The position numbers were made by a program, and so were the translations under genes. The notes below the pieces were generated by a model. It did no database searches. It was not told the DNA's origin and saw only the letters and a list, made by a program, of their open reading frames with translations. From Volvox africanus (Eukaryota; Chlorophyta; Chlorophyceae; Chlamydomonadales; Volvocaceae): a stretch of DNA of 64,000 nucleotides. Shown in pieces: positions 37,041 to 48,373 of this stretch; the stretch's first letter is position 1; the number at the start of each line of letters is the position of its first letter. Location of the stretch: the NCBI GenBank assembly GCA_030268105.1, contig BSDZ01000078.1:5627001-5691000 (forward strand), read 5' to 3'.

Positions 37041-37551
37041 TTACTCGTAACTGGGGCTGTGGATGAAATTAAATATCGCCTGAAGCACCTCCACTGCGAC
37101 ATCTCCCTCTGCAGCCATTACTGCCTCGATCTGGCTGCGTTCGATTGGGATGCGTTTGCGCTGCAGCAGCAGAGTGGGACTAGGTTAACGCCCCGCATTA
37201 GTCCCCGAGGCCCCCATGTTAGAAAAAACTGCTTACTTTGATGACCTTCTCAAGCAGTGCCCAGTTTGACTTCTTTCGCTCCATACTGGCGACGTTTTCA
37301 AAGGAGTGCATTTGCACGTCGCCGGGGTAATACCGCGATAAGATCTCAGCGTATAGAAACCCATTTGAAAAATCTCTGCGCGTTCAATTTGCACCAAGGT
37401 TGGTGTCCAGACGCGCGGAGCCGAACGTGTATTGAGTTGCTCAACATCCCGCGCCCTGTCCCAAGCCTCGCCTCTTCGGATTCTTGACCGCATACGATAA
37501 GTCTAAGCTCAAGATCCACTTCAGAACCTCTCTTGGAAGACCGCACGACAT
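37041..37551 (-). CDS. SPATA4/SPEF1-type calponin-homology protein
   Basis: A compact 112-residue CH-like domain protein. Exons: 37551-37472, 37375-37237, 37160-37041 (TAA). Sequence landmarks: [23 protein letters not shown] joined to [62 protein letters not shown]. The order DFSNGFL...YYPxDxQMHSFENxxS...NWxxLEK is the signature of animal SPATA4 and the SPEF1/CLAMP group, which bind microtubules of cilia and sperm flagella. The gene stops just after the domain, whereas SPATA4 is about 300 residues. The first intron begins GC rather than GT. It lies 345 bases upstream of the JHY-like start on the same strand, so the two could be co-expressed. Confidence 0.85.
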
Positions 37552-38448
37552 CTTCGGTGGAGGGAACGGGTATAACCTATACCTATAACGACCCGTTTTT
37601 CCCAATCCTTAATTAACCATTCAAGCCATCTACCTTATTTTCTGTAATCATGCAAGCTTACTTGCCCTTCCATGCTCAGAAAGCTTTTTACAGGTTCTGT
37701 CGTACAAAGTCTTCGCTCTAGCTGTGTTCTTCCACTTCATCCCGTCTTGCTACAATATCATGCGTGTGTAGCCAGTTATCATGTATATCAATGGTTCTTT
37801 ATCTAGAATCTAGCCAATTTTGCGACTCAACAGGTGTCATCTATGCTGGGCCTCCTACACAAGTATTAAACTTATCAAAAAATTAAATAAGGTTGATTTT
37901 GTGTGATTGCATCTGATTCAGCTTCATCTTCTGAAAGGAGGCTAGCAGATATTTGGTGGGGCCCTGTCGAGCTGTCGTGGGGCTTCACTGTTGATGGGTA
38001 CTTTGTACGATTTGTATGTCGTACTAGTTGTGCTTCTTAATGGCGTCTCGATTTTAGAAAGGGGCGGTTTGACGCATGGCTAGTAGGTGGACGCCGTGCG
38101 GCCGGAACAACGAGTAATTCTGCACTATTTAGCCAACCCTCTTTGAATGGTCAGTCCGTCAATCAAAAATCATAAACCTGACAATTTTATACTCCGTGGC
38201 ATGCTAGGCTTAATCACAGCAAATTCCCTTGTCTCCTAGTGCCAGCGCCGACCCATTCCCTTCCACGTGCCGATTCCAATACAGACCGGCCCCACGGATA
38301 TATCCTCCATACCCCCGAGTCCCAGAGCCTCCCCGCGGCCAGCTCCGGTACACACGCTTCCAAGACATCAGCTCCAGCTGCACCAGGCGCAGCGCCGGGC
38401 TCGAGCGATGACGAACTATCTATTCAGTTCCAGCAGCTGTAGGCCACC
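37552..38448. other. Divergent spacer; + strand frame broken by TAG at 38440
   Basis: AT-rich to about 38220, likely the promoter region of the minus-strand CH gene. From 38240 a + strand frame (Pro/Ser/Ala-rich, then SSDDELSIQFQQL) stays open to a TAG at 38440-38442. It lies in frame with the coding sequence that starts at 38449. Confidence 0.45.
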
Positions 38449-41400
38449 ATGGACGCGCGCATGCGGTTGCTCAAACGTCAAGAGAAGCAGATTAAGCAGG
38501 CCGAGCTGGGCGATGTTCCGGGGCCGATTAGGGCGGCAGCTTCACAGCAACGCAGGTCGAGGCCCCACCAGTAGGCAGCCCCCTGGTGGGCGGTTTTTTT
38601 CATAAATTTCAAAGTTCTAGAAGAGCATGGTGGGGTTGCTCCATAATGATTGGCGATGTGCAGTCGCAGGTGTAAGCGCCTGTGGTGGTGAAGTCCATAG
38701 GTACTGAGTCCGTAAGTTGCAGGAGTGGACTGGACCGGGGTCCAGGTTCTTCACTTCACCTCACCTCACCTCACCCTCACTCTTCCGTTCACTCGACTCT
38801 TTCGCCACTCCATCCTTGGGGAGGGAAAGGGGAGGGAAAGGGGCAGAGGGGATGACGTCTGTCGGGGATGGCCCGTAGACCCACATGTCCGAAATCCCTG
38901 ATCCCTTCTACGACGTGCATCCATATGACCGATGGTTTCCGGTATAGTCTCACTACTATGACTCGGAGAATCCCGAAAAGAACAAACGCGACAACACTAA
39001 GTATGCTTCATGCGTCGACTCGTATCTAGTCATCGGCAATCCTAGCATTTCTCCCGTCAGGGGCCGTCACGACGTGCCATGCAAGTAAGAGCGACTTCTC
39101 TGTTGGAACTTTTAAACGTCAGAAAGAGTTGGGTTCTTTGGTGGGCTCATTGACACCTATCCCTCTACCTTAAGCCCTGGCCGCCTTCAAAGCAGGTTGG
39201 ATGTTGATAGTCAGCTGTAGCTGTAAACTTGCTGAAGCCAAAAAAGTCAGATTGGCAATATTCGTTTGAACCATCCAACCTTGGCCAGGTTGATTCTGAT
39301 GGATGTATATTGCAAAAGGTCCACATTGACATCTCGTTTCAGGGAAGGCGCGTGCAACAGGCATGCCACAGCAGGCCATGCTTTACCCGACCATTCCGCT
39401 TGTCATTTCCTACCGGTACCCCGCGTCCGCATGTCCGCGTCGGTGTTATCGGCTCCTTTCATCCCATCGCGCCCATCATCGGGCCTTCTATTTCTTATCG
39501 CATATTTCTTATTTTCAGGCCACCCTTACGCGCCTCACCACCCCCGTCCCAGCTTGCGGCGCCGCGCAGATCCACTGAGTCATTCAGCCCCAGCCTCAGC
39601 TCGCCCTTCCTAAGCTTGTCATCCGCATCCGCCTGGCGGGCGGTAGGCGGATCCCAGGGCGCCTACGCCATGGCGGCCACCTCGCATTGCGACTTCGATA
39701 TGGATGTGGACCTGCACCTGGAGGTCATCCGTTTTGGGGCATTGGCAAGGCGAGTGTTTCGAGTGAATAAATAACCTTTCATAAGGCATTTGTAAGGAGG
39801 AGCCTCGAAAATGAGGGTTGTGGATATTTGCCGGATAAGGAAACGGGGAACCGAACGGCAACGGGGAAGGGTAAGGAGAGAAAAAGTAAAATTTACCTCG
39901 CGTTTACCTCGCGGTTGCTGTGCGGGGAGGTCTGATGTCGATATTTCGACCTTAAGGTCGCTGGTGGTGACAGCGGTTAGTGAACGAATCGTAAAGAACA
40001 TGCTCTTCCGGTTACTTGAGGTTTGTCCGTTGCCTATTTCTATAGGCTCAGGTTCCAAACCGAGGCGCCCCAGTTGCGCGCCGCCCTGCCTGCGTATTCT
40101 TTCTTAACCGTCCCTGCCGGCCTCTGTGTTTGTGTGTATGTGTATTTATGCGTGTGTGTGCCCACCTCTCCAGAGCGGACCCGTCCTGGGTGGTCGCCGC
40201 TCCAGCGAAAGCGATACCGAGTTGCCCAACTACCCCATGTACGTGGGCGTCATGGCGCGAGGCCAGGTGGCGGCGCTGGACCAGAGCAGGAAGAAGAGCA
40301 ACGCCAGCTGGTGGGTTTCCACTCCCGAGGGGGCAGGGTAGGAGAAAGGGGAGCTGCCGGGTCGCGGATAACTTGCCGGCCTCTGCTTCGCTGGAAGGAT
40401 TGGATGGTTCGAGAACAGCCAGTCCTTGGGAAACGCCAGCCTTGCTATCGGCGTTAGGGGCCTTGCCGGCGGACTGACTTCGACTTGGCGATGCGTTTGT
40501 GACCTGGCGATTTCGATCTGGCGTCTGTGACCTGGCGTTCCTGTGGAGCCATCGCTGCTGTCTGGTGTATCGGCTACACGGCCTTCTTCTGCCACTGCGG
40601 TTCAGAGCCGTGGCGTGTGCCCTTAAGCCTATGCGCCTCATACGTGTTGCTGTATACCTTTCTGTTCGCATCATGAGAGAATCTATGTTTTCATAAGTGA
40701 GGACGAGGCGCGTGGCTTTGTGCGCATGTCAGCCGCTGATATGCTGATGGAGGCCGTTCCTTCCATCATACGTCTCCCCTACTCCCAGCACCCTCACCAA
40801 ATCATCACCCCGGCCAAACGCTCGGGGATCCGTCTATGCGCTGTGCTATGTTGCCTAGGCAGAGCACTTGCTACGGATGGTGGACAGGTCGTAGGCAGGG
40901 CTCTGAGGTTCGTCAGGGCAGGAGCAGGAGATTACAACCCAAGGTGTGCGCGCGTGTGTAGGTGTGTAGGTATGTAGGTGTGTGGGTGTGTAGCCCTTAC
41001 GTGCGGAAGTGCTTATGCGGTAGACACTGCACTCATGCCTGGGGAAAGGCGAATATTGACGATAGATCTTGTAGTGATGCTGAGGAGCAAAAATTACTGA
41101 CCACCACCCGTGATACCACTGGGGTTGCATAGGGCAACTAACAAGGGGCTGACCAGCTCGGGGTTCCAGCGCCTTCAGTTAGGGCACCGGTGCACCGGAG
41201 CTGTCGGGCCCAAAAGCGAAACCCTGGGTTCCTACCTGTAGCTGCGCCTGCGTAATCTTGGAGATCTTCAAAGGCCTTTCAACCACGCAACGGTCTGATG
41301 TCCTGGCAGAGCACATTTTCTGCCGCTCAGACGGCTTTGCATTTCGCCTCTTCCATCGGTCAACGATGAAGGAACAGACTCCATCCACATTACCCCACGC

Positions 41401-41693
41401 CCCACCCGTCTTATCTTTACCCCTCCGTCCGCCACCCAAACCTCCTACCTTTTCAGCACCTCTGGGCTGAGGGCGACTCTCTTATCCTCTCCTTGGACGC
41501 CGCAAAGCATCCCAGCCGGCCCACCAGGCCGGACCCCGATGGTGGGGTCGGTGGCGGCGGCGGTGATTACGGCGGCTGTGCTGGCCCGGCCTCCGTCGCG
41601 ACGCTGTCACTGACCAATACTCAGACCACGACTCGGCTGCAGATTGACATCCTGCCAGTCTGTTTGGGAGAGTATGACATGGGTGTCTGGTGA
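38449..41693 (+). CDS. Unrecognised protein, tentative five-exon model
   Basis: Exons: 38449-38555, 39519-39753, 40174-40310, 40698-40887, 41457-41693; phases fit and the sum is 301 residues. The start has a strong context (GCCACCATGG). The N-terminus is a basic coiled coil (MDARMRLLKRQEKQIKQAE); a Pro/Ser/Ala-rich linker follows. Two better-ordered parts come next: DVDLHLEVIRFGAL, and LPNYPMYVGVMARGQVAALD then SRKKSNAS. The last exon gives HLWAEGDSLILSLDAAKHP, a Gly-rich loop and TRLQIDILPVCLGEYDMG. I recognise no family. Exon 4 uses an AAG acceptor and a weak donor and is the least certain. The gene may continue past 41689, where a GTGAGA donor overlaps the stop codon. Confidence 0.5.
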
Positions 41694-44600
41694 GAGGACC
41701 TGTGCGCCGGAATGATGGCGCGCCAACAATGTGACTAGCGTGTGGACGAAGTGTCTGCTGTTTGCCTTAGGACTGAACCGGTCGCGTGTTCTGGTGTCGG
41801 GGTCCATCGTATCCGGGATCCTTAGCTAGACCGCTGAATGAAGCCATGACTGCCGGTCTTCCAATCCTGAAAAATCCACTCCCCAAGTGACCTTTCGCGT
41901 GGCTTTAACTTTTATAAAGGACATTATAAATTGTACATTCCTGTTGCATGCTAACGTCCTGTGTTTCGTGCAAACGTGTTGTGTTTTTAGCTCTTATCCC
42001 TTAATTCGATCCCCCGCCAGTGACCTTGGCTTCCTGTGATGCGATTCGTTGCTGTGCGCACCCCGCTCCCATCCACGTAAACTCCATGAGCAGTGGGTAG
42101 TGGTGGTGGGGCTTGCAGGCCGTGGCGACGAGGTTCGGATCAATAAGGCCCGCCGCAAAGGCATGAAGCCACATCGCGAGGTCATTGGTGGCGAGGCCGT
42201 CGCTGGAATGAGGGATAGTGCCACATTGCGAAATGCCTCTACCTTAGTTGCAACTGCGGATGGGGTGGCTGCGGGGCCGGGGGCGGGGGCGGGGGCGGGG
42301 TCCATTGCTCCCGGGGGTTCTAGCCCACCAGCGGCACCGGCGGGGCCGGCTTCTCGTCAGGGAAGCGGTGGCGAGGTTGGGGCTGGGTGTCGGGGTGGGG
42401 CTGGTAGAGGGGGGCCAAGTGGGCCCGGGGAGGTGGAGCACGGTGGCGGTGGTAGGGTGGGAAGAGGACTGGGATGGAATTAAAGACAGCGAATGTTGGT
42501 TAAAGTATGGCCCAAATAACCGCCTGGAGATGAAGCTTGGGAGTGTACAAGGACGCAGAAATGGAAAGGTGAGACATGTGTGGATTTGCCGGCATACTGC
42601 CCGGCGGCTGAGAATACTCTTAACGAAGCACTATCCGGCCGAAACACTGGCAGGTAGCGTCCGCCACGATGCCTTAAGGTGCCTCTGTGACTGGTGTCGG
42701 ATGACGTGACCTTGACGACACGCAATCTGGGAATGCGATGCTAGGAATGAGGTGCCGTCGCACTAGCCGGCATACGCACGCACCGGCTGACCTAATCTGC
42801 ACGTAGCCCTGCTTTGCGCTGTACCACCTGAAACGGCCTGCAGCTCATACCACCTTCCATCCTAAACAAGTTTAGTAGTCTCGCCAATTTGTTCCGGATG
42901 CTTGCCCGTGATCATCGTTGTGGAGGAGCCGGAAAGTGTGATGTGACATTAAGTATGCGGCTGCTGGCACTTATGCACGGAGAGGCATTGGTCTCTATGT
43001 GCCAAACCGCGCTGCGTGAGAACTGTGCGGGATGCTGAACTACGACACACGAAATAGGGAGTACGAGAAGTACGAACCGTGCAGCCGCGTTGACATGAAC
43101 CGTACGTGGACGTGTATGTATGTGCGTGTTACGACAGCAGTGTGAGAGGGGTTGCAAATTGCTGGTATCCTTTCGAATCCTTCACCAAGGCGGGACACGA
43201 TGTCACAATTCGGTGTTGATGGGCGTCTGCCAGCATGAGCTGTAAGTGTTAAGCTGAAATGGTGGGGCTTTACGTGATTCTTAAACGGCGGGTTCCGCAT
43301 GGTGACATTCCACTCCCAGGTTAACTACTGCCGGTTCCATTTTCCGCTGGTGACTTCCCGCAATGTTAGCAGTCCTCCTATTTTGGCTATTGGTTAGCCA
43401 CGACAGATATGTCGACAGTTATCGGGCCATGCAGAGCATCCGCGTGGCAGGTCTTGATCCCCCTTCACGCCGTCGGCTTGCGATGGCTTAGCAAGATTCT
43501 GCCTGTTGTGATCAGTTGTGCAGCTGTCGTACTTCGACAGCTTCTGTAAGCTGTTGGTCATGTCTACATATGACAATGTCTGAGGTCTGCTCAAGGCCAC
43601 GCTCTGGAAAACATAACTTGTATTTAACACGACGTACATGGACCCAAGCATGTGGCCCCCAGCAGCCAGAAGGTTGCTGCGGTTTCATAATCAAGGGATT
43701 GGCTGCAACGCTAATTGCCTATAAACTCAAGCAGAATAGGATTGCAAGCATAGGCAATCCATTAGGGGCAGCCTCCAAGAAACCACCCACGCGTACAGAA
43801 AGGTACAACTTAGGACAGGTTATTCCGGTTACGACGACACAGTTTTCAGTATCTTGCAGAATGGCCCTTAGGTTAGCATGGTCAATCCTAAAGCGTTGCG
43901 TGATTAACGCTGGGACGCATGCTCTGTTAACGAAATTCACCTTTGTTAGCCGAACAGCTCCCTAGCAGATTGGCAACGAAAGCATTATTTTGCAATTAAA
44001 AGTTCCTGCGGAAATATTGGATTATGCATGAATGTTCTTGCGTCCTTGTCGCGCTCGGTTATCCGAAAGGTTGCGTGTCGGCATACGATGGCAGTGTCCC
44101 CATAACAGGCATTCAAAGAGGGACAAATGATAAAGACTATCACTCCGTTATTCATTTATCAGCAACCCAATCCATCCAATTCATCTTTTCCGATTAAAGT
44201 GCTGCTCGGCTCTGGTGCTGCTGTTAACTCGGCAGTTGGTGAAGCACTTGACCCAACGGCTTGCGCATGCCAATTTATTATTCGTATTTCTAAACTTTAA
44301 TGTCGATGATCTTCGTACCGAAATATAACTGTGCAGCCTCAGCGCTTCCCATATCACCAAGGTCCTTTAGGACGAGCCTGCAATTCTGCAAACAGAGATA
44401 GCACTTAACAGATATTTGTGCATTATCTTTCGGAGCTCTCAACAACTACCTGAGCTGTGCAAAAACCCCTAAATGCCTCGAGACTGCTAGGCCGCGTCAA
44501 CGTATATTACAAAAGACGAAACGCACCGTCTTCTTCATGTTCATTATATCAAACCTAATTTTGAGCGTGCACAACTTTGGCTGAAGAATTAGTGCACAAA

Positions 44601-44912
44601 TTTTAGGATGCTTATCTCCCCCTTCACTTGATCCTCTCCCCTCAATAAATGACCATAGCAAGCAAATTATATGTTGCATATGGTAGCCTGATCTTATGTA
44701 TATATTTTCTAGTCTCTTAGGGGCGGCTGAGTGGCATAAGCCCCGATGCGATGGTCTGACTCAAGGATTCAGTCATCAACTCATGGTTGTTCTACTTCGC
44801 GTATTGCATTCGCGCGTGAAACGCTTAACAGTTCCTACATCTTGCCTGCTTGTTTTTTGTTCATTTACTACTGACTGGACTTCTTCCCAGTTAAGCGGCT
44901 TTGCTTCCGGCA
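41694..44912. other. Spacer before the bZIP gene
   Basis: No exon supported. A Gly-coding G-rich patch (GGGGGC repeats, 42274-42302) makes spurious Gly-rich frames. A 149-codon + frame at 43516-43965 has no recognisable domain. 44.0-44.7 kb is AT-rich. A probable 5' UTR acceptor for the bZIP gene lies at 44888-44890. Confidence 0.4.
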
Positions 44913-47177
44913 ATGGAGGACGTCCTCAAGCTGCTAGCGGCTGGTGCAGATGTGACGCCGTTTACATTTCCAGCTGGAATTCTAGGGGCTGGGCCGGGGC
45001 CGGGCCTCGGCGCAACGAACCTTGTAAGCTCATTGCTCAGTCGTCTTGAGTTAAGGGCGTCGGTCCACCGGATCTGGTGTTGCTGCCAGCACCCTATGAT
45101 GCCTTAGACACCTTTTGTCTAATGCCTTGTGCTTTCTTGAGCCCAGGACTTAGGCTGCGGGCTTATTACTAACCAAGGGCTTCCAACTCACGTGTAAGCC
45201 TTCAGTCATTTACAGCTCGAGGTCTACTATGTGCCCGTCGCGCAGGACTTGGCCATCGCTCTTCAAACAGGCAATTTTCCAACCTTTCTCATGGGCTCCC
45301 TGGGGTCCGGGGCGGGTGCTCCACTGCCGCTGCCGCAAGCGTTGGCGCTCCCGTCTTTGGAGCTGCCTAAGGTGCGCTAAGCTTTCTTGCAAAGAAAGGA
45401 ACGTATACATTTTGTTAAATATTAATTATATTCCATCCTTTATTTTTATCTTCCGTTCATCAGCTTCTCAGTCTTGACGTTGGCCTCGAAGGCGGCCCGG
45501 GGCCAAGCGCACGTGCAGCAATTGCTGCCGCCGGGGCTGAAAATGACTACAACTCGGACCCTAGTGGTTCTGGAGGCAGCGGACCCTCCAGGAACGGATG
45601 GACACGCCAGCAGCAACTGCAGGAGCTGCAGCAGCAACAGCAGCACCTTGAAGCCATGCCGCCCCCTACTGTTGGCGCCGCGCACAAGCGTGACCTTGAG
45701 CAGCCAGCCTCAGTTACCAGGAATAAGCGCCAGGCAGCGACGGCAGCGCAAGAGCCCAAGGTTGATGCAAAAGCCGAATCTTCCCGCGGGGCCCCTGCCA
45801 CTGTTGTGGCAGCTGAGGCCGCTGGTGTCGTAGCTGCGGCTACGGACAGAGCTGAAGCACGGCGTGCGGAGGCGAGGCAGCATCAGCAAGCCGCGGACGA
45901 ATGCAATTCTGATGGCTCAGATACGACTTCAGGTACGGGTGCCTCCCTAGATGTGGACACGTTATTCGGGATACCAGCGGCTCTGCAGCGCGAAGGGATG
46001 GAAGGTAGTATGTGTACATCACCTAGAGATCAGCCCTCGTTTGTGTTCATGTTGAAAAATTGCCGTCACACCTGTACCACAACGCCCCATTGCCGTTTGG
46101 CCCGGAAAAGCACCTGATGGGCACTGCTAGCAGATTTGCATCAGCAACACGTACGCCCTGTATCTTTATGTGTGTGTGATCTTTTGGTTTGTTACCAGAA
46201 GTGCTCGTGTATTCGAGCTCTTTTGTAGCGCCAAGCCGGCACCGTAGATGCTGGAGAAGGGAGAGGAGGGCTCATTGTGCCCCATTGATGTTCGTCAGCT
46301 TGAGGTGGCACCTTGCGTGTTGCATCGTCGAAGTTTATATCGATCCTTACTAGGTCACGTAGCCGGGGCAGCTGCTTTCTGTTCACCAGGCTGATCTTCT
46401 GCCAAAACCTAGTTGCTCCTTTGGTGCGTAACACTTGCCACACGACACATGACGCATGTGTAGAATCTGCGGGTGGTGGCTCGCGGCGGCCTGCACCTAG
46501 TCGGGGCGCGCGACGCCCCGCAACGGCCAAGGACCCCGTAGCGCGTGCACAGATGCGGCAGCTCAAGAAGCGTGACCTAAATCGCGAGGCGCAGCGGCGT
46601 TTCCGTGACCGCCAGAAAGCGGCACTGGCGCTTCTGGAGTCCACCACTCAGAGCCAGCAGCGGGAGATTGAGGCGCTCCGGCTAACGAATAAGTTGCTGG
46701 AGGAGCAGTATCGGGTATGTTCCCGCCTATCGGCGCCTGTGTGGTCGATGTGGGGGGGGTGTAAACAACCTAACTGCGAGGGCATGTGCGTTGAATTTCC
46801 CTCTTTGGATACTTCAATTAGTATGCTGGGGACCGGGACATGCCGGGTACCATTTGGTGTTGAATTACGGAAATGTTGAGGATTAAGAGTCGCGTAGGCT
46901 ATATGGAGTTGAGAAATTTTGTAACAGCCTTCTCGATAACATGTGATGGGGATGAGGAGGCGAGAGTGCGGCAAGTTGGGTGTGGCTAGTGATGTCGCGC
47001 ATAATCCAGCTGGTCGCGGCTCCGTTTTCACCTCACGCGATCTTTCAGGAGGCTGGGGTGTTCGCTGGGTGCATAGCCATTGCTTCTCTCCCTTGTGCAC
47101 AGGTACTTATGGAGCAATATAAGGCGCTGCAGTTGCGGCTTGTCGCCATGCAAATGAAGACGCAGGGCAAGGCCTAA
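44913..47177 (+). CDS. bZIP transcription factor, Yap/Pap1-like
   Basis: Exons: 44913-45023, 45216-45371, 45464-46004, 46464-46714, 47103-47177, giving 377 residues. The basic region (about 304-321) reads KKRDLNREAQRRFRDRQK and runs into a zipper at about 327-375 that continues over the last intron (IEALRLTNKLLEEQYR, then VLMEQYKALQLRL). NxxAQxxFR instead of the common NxxAAxxSR is the hallmark of the fungal Yap1/Pap1 class. Upstream are short hydrophobic-acidic segments (VYYVPVAQDLAIAL) and an Ala/Glu/Gln-rich stretch, possibly regulatory. A TAA in frame just upstream of the ATG fixes the start. Targets are unknown. Confidence 0.85.
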
Positions 47178-48321
47178 GCGCAAGCCGTCCTGAAGCGTGG
47201 CTGTTTATCCAGCTTTGGGCGCGACGTGGGGTCAGCCATGCTGGGCCCTCGGGATCGGGCCTCGATGGGACAATGTCCATCTCCGGGTACAGTCCGTCCG
47301 GCAATGAAATACGGCTTGCTCTGAATATCGTGCCGTGTGCACAGATGAAGAGACCTCCCCGCCGTTAAAGAGGGCCAGCCCCGCACAGACATCGGCCCTG
47401 GAGTCACGGTGACGTGCGCGTGAGCTGGAGCCCAGGGCCCGAGTAGCTGAAGGACAGTTGGGCGGAAGGGTCTCCTTTGGCAGTTTGCTGGAGGTAATTC
47501 TCTCGACAATTCGTTAACCAATGAGGAGGGCGTGGCTCCATAAGTAAGCGGGTTGATTGGCTCGAGTAGCCAGAAGGGAGTACAGATGGCCGATCTGGTG
47601 GACATGCTTCAGTGTGTTGAACACGGTGGGATGCTGGTAGTGCAGTTTCGGGGAGGATGGAAGAAACTAAGGCACGGGTCATCGGCATCTGGCAGCGGCC
47701 AGGACAGGGCTGCGGCACGGATGGTGGCTTCTCTGGTGGTGGCATCCTCAACGTTATGAAGGAGGTGGCAAATGTGGTCAATGTGAAACGGGTGAGACAC
47801 TTAAGGCGTGGACGAGAAGAGCACAAGCTGCATCGCCGACGGGAGTGCCCTGGCCCAACAGTGAGAACGCCGGTCTTATATGTTTTACATGCACCTGCGT
47901 GGTTTTGTCTTGAACAACACCTTTGTTCCCAGAGGCTCAAGAAGTTCAACGTTTACATCTGCTTTTTGCATGACAGTGTATCTGTGGGCAATTTTGCACA
48001 AGCCAATTTGTACAGAAGCGTCCTGCCGCAGCCGCCACAACCTAGACCCCAAACCCAAGGGGGTCCGTGCCGGCGTTTGGTGCCAACCGACACCGTGCAT
48101 TCACGGAGACTATGAACATGACTAGGGTAGGCTGCGCGAGGAGTGCTCGCTGCCGTGCGCAGGAGGCCACAGGCAGGGGATACTGACGCTGTCATCCGGA
48201 AGATGGGGATCTGGCACAGGCTGCTGGCAAAGGAAGCTACGGACTGCACTCACGTACCCGTAGAACCAGGCAGCCACATACATGGGGGCGTATGTGACCT
48301 TGCATCAGTCCCAGTGTATGG

Positions 48322-48373
<52 letters not shown>

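Noticed and set aside
39741..39753. A third GC donor (AAG|GCGAGT) in the unrecognised gene
   Set aside because: It would leave phase 2, which does not fit the phase-0 exon at 40174; the GT three codon positions later fits.
42049..42483. Gly-rich 144- and 153-codon + frames
   Set aside because: Driven by GGGGGC repeats; no conserved segment and no partner exons.
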